NCBI GenBank assembly: GCA_029948255.1 | Contig: JALIZF010001524.1 | Location: forward strand, 189,001-253,000 | DNA length: 64,000 nt | DNA from: Telmatactis stephensoni | Taxonomy: Eukaryota > Cnidaria > Anthozoa > Actiniaria > Isophelliidae | Direction of reading: 5' to 3' | Part shown: one piece after another, positions 56,347 to 64,000 of the stretch | How positions within the stretch are numbered: the stretch's first letter is position 1 | Layout: every line of letters begins with the position of its first letter | Program-made: the position numbers and the translations under genes | Notes under the pieces: model-generated | What the model saw: only the letters and a program-made list of their open reading frames with translations | What the model was told of the DNA's origin: nothing | Database searches by the model: none

Positions 56347-57772
56347 TGTCATAGTACGCCTCACAAATGTTGATTGATTGACATTGATATTCTAATTAGC
56401 ATATGAATAGTGATTTTGTAATACTAGACTTGCTTAGCGAATAAAGCATTGTACCCACACAAGAAAACTTCGATATGGGGTCAGAAGCGGGATTCTAAAT
56501 AGTTAGTTAAAATTCAACACTCTAAGTATTACCAAAAATCAAAGAACCAAAGGCTCGACAACAACAACAAAATTCAACATTCAACAACAAGCATGGCTGA
56601 CCATTTCACGCCACCTACGATGAACTGGGAAAGGCCGGGCGATATACACAAAAGATTTAAACTCTTCAGACAGAAATGCAAATTAATATTCAATAGTCTG
56701 CTGGAGAAATCAGCCGAAGGAAAGAAAGTTTGATTCTTGCTACTCTGGATTGGTGACAAAAGCCTTGAGATCGATAATACAGCAACTTGGATCAACGACG
56801 CCAACAGCTTCAAACTTGAACTTTGTATTTGACCTCTTGATGCCTAGACAAAACATAAAAGTAAGCACATTTTGCCTCGTTTTCAACTGAGATCCTTAAA
56901 GCAGAATAACATGTCTCTAGAAGAGTTCATAACTAAGGCAAAGGGACTTATCGACGAAGGCGGATACCACAAAGATTTCAAAGATGAAACATTGCGTGAC
57001 ACGCTAGTATTTGGATTGAACTCCAATAAAGTTCATAAAGACACCATCACTTATGGAAACAAATCTGTGACAACCAAGTTTAATGTAGTCGAAGCACCCA
57101 GAAACCCTTCAATGATAGGATGTAAAACAGCGCATGATTTTGGAATAATAACTGTGAACGTTAACAAACTTGTGTTTGTATATAACATCCTTACAAAGAC
57201 ATGGGACAAAGGTAAAGTGATGAATATTCCCAATCCAAGCAGGGAGCCAAGAATGTACATCGTTGAAAAAGATGGAAAACTGTACCAAAGAACAAGGGAA
57301 CATCTGAGACCAAGGTCTATTGCACAAGAGATACCAGAGAGAAAACTTCATCCAATGCCTAGATTCACTCTAGAGCAAAACCGGTCCCAAGATCTACACA
57401 CCATCAATACCAACAACTGGAGAGCTAAAAGCAACTACTCAGGATAATGCAGTAGTACCTACAACTCTTCCAATCCTACATGAACAAAACCACCAACAAG
57501 GACATTAGACCACTAGATATGGCCGTGTAGTGAAATTACCAGCCAAGTTATTTTGATTGTAAATAACAGTAATGGAGAACAAATTTAAGTCTATGACCTA
57601 TATGTTTCAGTTGACATTAACATTAAGAACAGAAAAAGGGGGATGTCATAGTACGCCTCATAAACGTTGATTGATTGACATTGATATTCTAATTAGCATA
57701 TGGATAGTGATTTTGTAATACTAGACTTGCTTAGAGAATAAAGCATTCTACCCACACAAGAAAACTTCGACA
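56347..57772 (+). mobile_element. Internally deleted Ty3/gypsy element, 1,426 bp
   Basis: LTRs of 129 bp (56347-56475 and 57644-57772) start TGTCATAGTACG and end CTTCG(A)CA or TA. They differ at about six positions (roughly 95%). AAATG is duplicated outside both (56342-56346 and 57773-57777). A primer-binding-like TGGGGTCAGAAGCGG follows the left LTR and a purine tract (AGAAAAAGGGGGA) precedes the right. Only about 1.17 kb lies between, too little for RT and integrase. Confidence 0.9.
56593..57447 (+). pseudogene. Gypsy gag joined to protease fragment and pol C-terminus
   Basis: ATG at 56593 starts MADHFTPPTMNWERPGDIHK. Three stops (near 56730, 56831 and 56846) interrupt an otherwise continuous gag (QNNMSLEEFITKAKGLIDEG). 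After TYGNK the frame passes directly into a protease-region fragment (FNVVEAPRNPSMIGCKTAHD), then jumps to a C-terminal pol tail (RMYIVEKDGKLYQRTREHLR). Reverse transcriptase, RNase H and the integrase core are deleted. The joins keep one frame open from 56872 to 57447. Confidence 0.75.
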
Positions 57773-57899
57773 AAATGTATATCACGAAAGCTACACAAGA
57801 ACAGCTAGGGAGGGAAGTAGGCTTGACCAATCTCCAAGTCAAAAGATGGTTCCTGACAACTATTCAACTGTTCATGCCAACTATTTCTTGCCCTGCCAC

Positions 57900-58450
57900 C
57901 AACAAAAATCACTGACGCAGTTTCCATGCTAAACAACGACCTAAGACAGATCACGAAATGGTGCTGCAAAAATGTATTACTCAACCCCAACAAGACCAAA
58001 CTTCTAGTGATTGGCATACCACAGCTTACCAAGTCTCTACCTACTATATTTATAACCCTTATGGATAAGAAGATTGAACCTGCAAACAGAACCAGGGACC
58101 TTGGAGTCTACAATATTTGAGATATAACGTGCACGCTGATTGGCTGACTACCATGTATATCTCAATGCCAACATGATTTACAACAAACACATCAAAAAGA
58201 CATTTTCTAGCTGTATTTACAAATTAACCATAATCAATTGTATAAAACATCTGTTGGACACGCAACCATTCTTCTTTTAATCCATTCATTTGCTTTTACT
58301 AAACTTTTCTATTGTTCTTCAGTATGGGGCAACATCTCAGAGAAAAACAAAAAAAAGTTTCAACTCATTCAAAATTTCACTGCAAGAATTGTCCTTGGAC
58401 TGAAAAAGTATGATCACATCTCCGAGAGTATAAAATCATTAGGATGACTG
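57900..58450 (+). mobile_element. LINE fragment
   Basis: Pieces read KWCCKNVLLNPNKTKLLVIG, then RTRDLGVYNI before a stop and, after a gap, TKLFYCSSVWGNISEKNKKK with LIQNFTARIVLGLKKYDHIS. This is the thumb to C-terminal part of a non-LTR reverse transcriptase (CR1/Jockey type). The 5' part is absent and a non-matching stretch with CACGCTGATTGGCTGACTAC at 58131 lies in the middle. Confidence 0.65.
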
Positions 58451-58682
58451 GACATCAACAAAAAACTAATCTTTAATGATTAGCGCTGTTCCGCATAAGA
58501 ACTTTACAAATGTAAATTAACTTCAGTGGACCTTAGATATGCAAATAAGACGAACAAAGTACTGAAATGAACAGAAACTGGATAATTTTAAAGCTCGGTG
58601 TAGCTGTTACTAAGGGATGATCTGATGATGCTCTTTCATTCAACTAGTTGAATAATGAAAATAGTTATGTGTTTTCGTTATC

Positions 58683-59738
58683 TTAAACGTTTTTAAAAAA
58701 TCTTAAATGCCGTTCAGTAAGGAAGGTACATAATTCTACAACACAGTAAAAGCCATCTAGGGTGGGGCCAAATTCCAGATATACATCTAAATCCTTCAAG
58801 TTTTTAAATATATGTTCGATTTTGATCCTCCTTCTAGACAGCTCTCGGTTAAATCTCCTAGCTCTTCGCCTTTGTTGATTATTCATTCTACGTAATTGTA
58901 CCGGTCTAAATGGTGTTAGCAAAGGTGGGTTATCTGGGTATCCTTGATCACCCAAAAGTGCAACTCCTTGTGGAAGGTCGAGAGTTTGTCCAGGTCCAAC
59001 TGGCTCCATGAGGCGAAAGCTCTGTGAGTCATGTGTACTTCCTAAAAAACCAGCCTGTAAAAATCGAATTCATCCATGATTGTCACAGATCATTTGAGTG
59101 TTTAGTAGGTGGTAATGTCGGTGTCCACTATAAAACTGGCGTTGTGGTTCAATAGAAGGCTTCAGTATTTCATGGGGAGTGACGTCTATACATCCAACGG
59201 CATGGGAAATTTAATCCAAGTGTTACGCATACCATTCCATTCTTGGTTGGTAGGCCAAGTCACAGATGAATTGAAGTGGTGCCAGAGAACACCAATTCCT
59301 TGGTATAGCAATGCTTTTATGGTTTGAGGACTGACATCAAACAGTAATGAAAGCGTATGTAAATGTGGGTATGTTTGTAACCACATGAATACTATGAGCA
59401 CCCTTTTACAATGCTTAGTTTGAATCGTCCAAGTCGTTGTCTAACGTTTCCTCGCCTTGTTAGTGCAAAAAATCGCGGTGCAGTCTGTCTAACAATTTCT
59501 AAAAATGATTCTGGTGTTTCGCCAGTGTTAAGCCAAAATAAATACCACTATCGAGAAAAGAGAGCAAACACATCCCTTCCATGAAACTGTTCACCATGAA
59601 AATTATAAAACAGTCGATCCTTAGTGGTAGTAGAACATCTGCACTTGGAGGAAAAAGGAGACCCAGTAAACCAAACAGCTGTAAACAACCAGTCAGCACC
59701 ACGGCAAGTAATGCATAGATTTGATCATGGCGATTCAT
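58683..59738 (-). pseudogene. Harbinger DDE transposase, several frame breaks
   Basis: Reading leftward from ATG at 59738: a hydrophobic lead (MNRHDQIYALLAVVLTGCLQ), the helical DNA-binding part (LIVFMWLQTYPHLHTLSLLF, SPQTIKALLYQGIGVLW), the first catalytic Asp in GCIDVTPHEILKPS (about 59185), then GSTHDSQSFRLM, the second Asp in LLGDQGYPDNPPLL (about 58948), and the Glu in RRRIKIEHIFKNLK (58815-58817). It ends TERHLRFFKNV. All three catalytic residues remain, but the blocks are in different frames, and a stop lies in the part after the first Asp. The last 108 codons are continuous. Confidence 0.8.
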
Positions 59739-60055
59739 TTTTATAGATAATCGGATATGAGAGTCTTGAATACTTTCTTGTTGCAGCTGATTTGAATCAG
59801 GCGAACAAAAGGTGACAATCCTATAGCCTGGTTAATTACCCAATACAAAAAGGGATTAGTGCTCGTAAATTTCCAGATTTTTTCCTTTCTTTCACTCTAA
59901 TTGGACTAATTGGACTGTCATGTTTGGCAGTGCTAGCGTACCATTTGTCACCTTAAGTGAAATATTTCTCCAACTGCACTATAAAAAGCTTTAGTTCACT
60001 CATGGCATTTCTCTTCTGAGTTGCCTTATACGTTCGTTGTTGCAAGCAAATTAAA

Positions 60056-60617
60056 ATGGCCAGCAAAAGACTCAAAATAACAGTTGGCGAAACAGAAAAA
60101 AATATCGTCATGGAAGCATATCTTCACCTAAACTCAAAAGGATGGACTGAAGTTCTAAACAAAGTCAAAGAACTTATTGCAAAAGAACCCATAAATCCAC
60201 GCTTGTTGGACTATTATATTAATATGCCGACGAACACCTCTGTTGGAAGAATACAGAGAATAGTGCCTAAAGAAATTCAGAACAGTTCTATGAAAAGCCA
60301 CATCAAATACAACAGTGACCAGTGCTGTAGATAAGGTGACAAAAGGACAAATGAAATACACTGCAAAAAGAACTCCTGAAGAACGATTTGACGAGAAGTT
60401 ATTAGAATTCATAGATAGCAGTAGTCAGTCTGAGTCTGAGGAAGAGCCAACAGACGATGTGGCTTCAAAAAAAGGAGCCAAAAAACAGAAAACCACTCGA
60501 GAGACAACTATGGAAGCACATGAGGCACATACTACAATGTGCAAGCAAGCAACTGCGAGCATAAGTTTGATGGAAAGAGTTCTTACTAAACTGGAGTCAA
60601 AATTGGATGACTTGTAA
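60056..60617 (+). pseudogene. Harbinger accessory protein, one frameshift
   Basis: ATG at 60056 starts MASKRLKITVGETEKNIVME, with a helical region (GWTEVLNKVKELIAKEP). Near 60315 the frame shifts, and KRTPEERFDEKLLEFIDSSS, an acidic linker (QSESEEEPTDD), a basic patch and a C-terminal helix (ISLMERVLTKLESKLDDL) follow to TAA. Harbinger elements usually carry a Myb-like second protein that helps nuclear import and DNA binding; this one lacks an obvious Myb tryptophan pattern, so its role is inferred only from position. Confidence 0.55.
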
Positions 60618-61189
60618 TATTCAGCTGCTACGACAGTTACAGAACTTTAGTTTCAGTTTATAGTGTTCATGGACTGCATGTAATGTTATGCTTATAAATT
60701 CAAGTACGCACAACAACGTTCCTTGAATTTTTTGTTTGTTTGGTTGGTTTTGTAGCACACAAGAACTACCAAATTAAGACCAGAAACTGTGTTGATTGAT
60801 TTCCTTGTTTGTTTCATTTTGTCTGTTTGCTTGCCCGGATTGTATTCCTAAAATAGCACCATAAAATATTACTTTTTTCGAAACATCCTCCAATTTTTCT
60901 CTCTGTTGAAATAAAAATCACATGCAAAACGTTTTCTTTCCAAAAATCACTGTTTTCTGACCGACAACCCCGTTCACATGCGGTTGTAATGAGGTAAAAA
61001 CGAAGAACTGTGGACTGGGCCTAATTTGCATCTCTAAAGTTGATTTACATTTGTAAAGTTCTTATGCAGAACAGCTCTATTGTGTACTCGTGTATAAATG
61101 TCTCAACATGCTTGGCATAAATGGCCTCGAAATAGATCATTATGACAGTCTTTGTGTTCAACGGTCTCGCGCATGAGAGTTTGTTCAAA

Positions 61190-61396
61190 ATGGCGGCTTG
61201 TTCGACCCGTGAACAAGTTTTAGAGCTTGTTCAGCGTGAAGATGGTGATGATAATCAATCAGTAGATAGCTTTGAAGATGGTAATGAGGATGAGGAGAAG
61301 CTCTCGACATTTCTAGACGGTTTTGACAGAGGAGAGAACTTTGATAACGTTTTTTTTTTAAGAGAATGCCATGAATGTTCTTCTCCCACTAGTTGA
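61190..61396 (+). CDS. Acidic N-terminal ORF starting at an ATGGCGG motif
   Basis: ATG at 61190 in TTCAAAATGGCGGC opens 68 codons: MAACSTREQVLELVQREDGD and then a strongly acidic stretch (SVDSFEDGNEDEEKLSTFLD). It ends with CHECSS before TAG. Acidic starts of this type occur in piggyBac-like transposase genes, but nothing downstream supports that. It could be a single exon or a truncated gene. Confidence 0.4.
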   Translation: MAACSTREQVLELVQREDGDDNQSVDSFEDGNEDEEKLSTFLDGFDRGENFDNVFFLRECHECSSPTS

Positions 61397-62438
61397 GGTG
61401 GCAAAACCCTCAGAGGATTTGGAAGAACAGTCACAGTATTAGCTTGATACAATCATATAACTTTGGTAAACATAATTAGCATGTCAACTTATATTGCTAT
61501 TTTTGACTGGATGTAATTATAAAAGTTATGTAGGCAGGGAAGAAATATTTTAAGGTCATGCATGTTGGTTTTGCATGGGGAATAACAATATTCACATAAA
61601 CAATAATTGATAGGAGAAAGGGATAAAATTAGTATCAGCTAATATTCCAAAACATTATATTTCAAATTTGGAAATGGAAATGTTATATTTTCCTATTCAA
61701 AATAACACATACCATTTCTTTTTTCCTGCAGTGATATAAGACTTAATACAATAAATATTACTTAAAGACTTAAGCTTAGATGACTTTGTTAAAACTACTT
61801 AATACCAATGATACTGCAAATCTACGGTTGTTACAATAAACTTGAGAGTTTTTAAAGCTCTGAGTGTTCACTTGGACATAGGCATATTCAGAGGCTACTA
61901 GCACAATAAATATTCAGTTTAATAAGTAACTTAAACAAAATCACATCAAAGGAATGCAGCGAGTGTCAGACATAAACACAAGCTTGAGCAATATAGTATA
62001 ACAACAAGAATTTCAATGAGATCGCTAGTGAAAAATAGGTTTGGATAATTACTTATAATATTAAGTTTATTATTACGTTGTACTAAGTTTATAAATTACT
62101 TCTTGAGGACTAAAAAGGCATTCAATCATGGTACAAACATCTCACACAAACCCGCGACCCGGTGTCACTTACAAATTCTCGATCGATCGATCGATCGAGA
62201 CGAACAGTCGGGCGAGATAAATCATAATAAAAAACCTATGACTTACTTTGAAAAATTTATTTAATTACTGATAATAAGCTTCAGGTAAATAAATTGACAG
62301 ACTAAGCTCAAAATTTGCAAAAACTGAATAGCTTTGTCAGTGAAGATCAGTGAATCAATGAAAACTTCGGAATGTAAACAAAGTCACATGGACTAAATTT
62401 GATACTCAAAAACACTTGTAAACATTTGAATTTTCTAC
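61397..62438. other. No gene seen
   Basis: AT-rich. TCTCGATCGATCGATCGATCGAGA at 62176-62199 is a perfect 24-base palindrome. Confidence 0.5.
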
Positions 62439-62645
62439 CTTATTATCCAAACGTCTTAGCTGCTCCTCCTTTGCTTTCACCTCTCTGCTCCTCTTCTCTA
62501 CCTACATCGTTTTCATCTTCAAACTCTCTTCGATCGCCTTCAGCTCCTCGTCCATCTCTTTGATCTTCTCTGATGTCAACACCTTCTTCTCCTTTAGTTC
62601 TTTTGTTTTCTTCATAAAGTCTCCAACTTTGAATTTTCGCTTCAT
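62439..62645 (-). pseudogene. Coiled-coil first exon with one nonsense codon
   Basis: ATG at 62645 reads MKRKFKVGDFMKKTKELKEK and continues as a long charged helix (IKEMDEELKAIEESLKMKTM) to TAG at 62502-62504. The same frame then continues for 21 codons (VEKRSREVKAKEEQLRRLDN) to a donor, AATAAG|GTAGAA. Exactly 69 codons fit between start and donor. It resembles a first exon of a coiled-coil protein whose stop may be a mutation. Family unknown. Confidence 0.45.
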
Positions 62646-63170
62646 ACTGATCAGGATCAGAGACAAAAAGTCGTGCGAAAGGTGAAGCAACTCAAAAAAG
62701 TAAAAACATAGCCATGTCTTCGGTTTATCGAAAACAGAAATCCATATTTTGGCTTAAAAAATAAACAATCCAAAAATATAAAACAACAGTCAAAATAATT
62801 ACATTTTAGCAAAAAAGCAGTTTTAAAAAAATCGCCCGATTGTAAAGCCTCGTCGAGCTCAGGAAAAAACTGCAAGCTTCACAAATGTGGTATCAAAATG
62901 GCAGTAAAACAAAGCCCGAAGCTATCCGAATATCCAATTTCTTCTCGAGGTACACCAAAGAACAGATGAGCCTCCAAAAGCAATGTCGTTTTATGCTCAC
63001 GCTATTCGTTACCAGTCTCCCAAAAATTTGCACTCGTCCAATATGGCGGATACCATGATTCGAATGTTCGATTTTGAAGCCGTTTATGCCAAGCGTGCAA
63101 TGACGGTGCTCCTGAGTATCTTTCGCAGAAGTTCAAGAGAGGCTCACAGATACACTGTAGGGCTACAATA

Positions 63171-63339
63171 CAACGTGATGACCTGGACCTGATTAAGTGC
63201 AGACTTGCTACAGGGCAAAGATCATTTAACTTCTGTGGAGTGAAGATGTGGAATGAACTCCCAAAGTGTGTCAAAAATGCTAACACGTTAATTAAGTTTA
63301 AAAAGAACTTGAATAACCATTTACGCAAAGCTTGATAAA
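63171..63339 (+). mobile_element. LINE 3' coding tail
   Basis: The frame reads DLIKCRLATGQRSFNFCGVK, then MWNELPKCVKNANTLIKFKK and NLNNHLRKA before TGA. The W-N-x-L-P and K-x-NL motifs are the usual end of CR1/Jockey-type LINE proteins. Just a remnant of about 170 bases. Confidence 0.65.
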
Positions 63340-63645
63340 ATAGCAATTTTGTCAGAATTGTCAAATGCTTAAAAGTGGCTTAAAAATTTGTGCAATTTTT
63401 GCTGCGATATATAGGGAGTAAATTTCATTTCAAAACTTGCTTTCTTGTAATGATTCACACAATATAATTGAAAATTTAAACAAGTTATTTGTAGGAACTT
63501 TGAAATATTGACATTTCTCAAGTGTATTTGAGCATTTGACCAATGTATTACTTTCCATTAAGCAAGCATATATGCCTTTTTTTTAAATGGCTGCTTAGTT
63601 ACTGCATTTATTTAAATTTGTATACCTTTTAATTGTTATTTTCAG
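63340..63645. other. No gene seen
   Basis: AT-rich, ends in an acceptor-like TTGTTATTTTCAG. Confidence 0.4.
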
Positions 63646-63763
63646 TGTAATGATGGAGGCAATCTCAAAAGATCATGAGTTCACTGTCAATTTCCTTGAG
63701 AAGTCGAGCAAAAAAATGGCAGATACCAATGGTCAAGGTCAAAAGATGTTGACACAGAAGTGA
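63646..63763 (+). CDS. Possible terminal exon
   Basis: After the acceptor at 63645, ATG at 63650 gives MMEAISKDHEFTVNFLEKSS and ends TNGQGQKMLTQK before TGA. Short, unrecognised. Confidence 0.25.
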
Positions 63764-63972
63764 CTGATAAGTTTAGTTTTTGCCCAAAAGCTGATAGAAG
63801 AAAGTGACACCGAAAACATTTTATGTTCTTAATGAACAAGAAATAGCACGTAATTATAAAATATATAGGCAAACCCAGCCTAGTCCCCAGGCTATCCCGT
63901 CTCTCGTTTCAAAACGTGACATCACAGAGTGACTCCAACGGGAATGCCTAGCGAATAATGCTAAAGGTCAAG

Positions 63973-64000
63973 ATGGCGGACGCTAACTTAGAGACAAACA
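63973..64000 (+). CDS. Probable gene start at the right edge (partial)
   Basis: CAAGATGGCGGACGC fits both a strong start context and the YY1-type motif often found at start codons of TATA-less metazoan genes. Only MADANLETN is visible before the window ends. Confidence 0.4.

Larger units (their letters stand above)
58481..61079. mobile_element. Harbinger DNA transposon with two divergent genes
   Basis: The left end TAGCGCTGTTCCGCATAAGA and the reverse complement of the right end, TAGAGCTGTTCTGCATAAGA, match for about 43 bases, then again after a 10-base insertion (AGATATGCAAAT). Inside are a minus-strand DDE transposase and a plus-strand second gene, divergent from about 59.74 and 60.06 kb. 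Two-gene architecture is typical of Harbinger elements. I see no clean 3-bp target duplication. Both genes are frameshifted. Confidence 0.8.

Noticed and set aside
61078..61080. TTA/TAT as target duplication of the Harbinger element
   Set aside because: Left flank TTA and right flank TAT do not match; no clean duplication could be claimed.

Overview
This is eukaryotic nuclear DNA from a metazoan. Short exons are separated by GT/AG introns, AATAAA signals follow stop codons, the background is AT-rich, and there are tRNA-derived SINEs and animal transposon families. The mix of BEL/Pao, DIRS-like, CACTA, Harbinger/ISL2EU and CR1/L2-like elements, together with expanded HECT-like and cysteine-rich (CXC) gene families, suggests an anthozoan cnidarian, probably a coral. 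That assignment is inference; no single gene proves it. Almost everything recognisable is mobile DNA or broken multicopy family members. Few convincing host exons are present and most of those are unrecognised.

Layout. 1-1.6 kb: the 3' end of an unknown gene, a 180-bp MITE and an unknown terminal exon. 1.7-3.7 kb: a broken DIRS-like retroelement (gag and reverse transcriptase). 4.4-6.0 kb: three exons of an unknown gene, the third PB1-like. 7.4-10.9 kb: two relics of a P-loop protein family. One is intronless and lies between inverted repeats that carry its own C-terminal codons; the other keeps an intron. 11-16.3 kb: small relics, a head-to-head inverted repeat, a CXC module, a SINE and a weakly HIRAN-like pseudogene. 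18.6-19.9 kb: an ISL2EU-type DDE transposase relic whose catalytic Glu is replaced by Gly.

21.7-39.6 kb is the centrepiece. A complete BEL/Pao LTR retrotransposon has 362-bp LTRs (2 differences) and TCCGG target duplications. It is split inside gag by a 10,776-bp CACTA (EnSpm) DNA transposon with CACAGG termini and CAA target duplications. The CACTA carries a spliced but damaged transposase gene, a second five-exon gene whose 301-codon frame is fully open, GAAAG/CTTTC-rich subterminal regions, and two further nested MITEs. Removing the CACTA rejoins the gag frame exactly and leaves a BEL element of about 7.1 kb.

39.6-51.1 kb: a HECT E3-like pseudogene, a LINE reverse transcriptase whose reading frame runs into a CXC module, a chromodomain gene with a one-base slip in an A tract, a Harbinger C-terminal exon, a second SINE and relics of another unknown family. 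51-55.8 kb is nearly empty. 56.3-57.8 kb: a 1.4-kb internally deleted Ty3/gypsy element with intact LTRs and target duplications. 57.8-61.1 kb: a LINE fragment, then a 2.6-kb Harbinger element with its terminal inverted repeats and two divergent genes. 61.1-64 kb: short first exons beginning at ATGGCGG motifs, a coiled-coil exon with a stop codon, a LINE tail and a probable gene start at the right edge.

There is no single operon-like system. The functional units are the transposons: transposase plus accessory gene in the CACTA and Harbinger elements, and gag-pol in the LTR elements. All three-dimensional or biochemical roles given are inferred from motifs read by eye.
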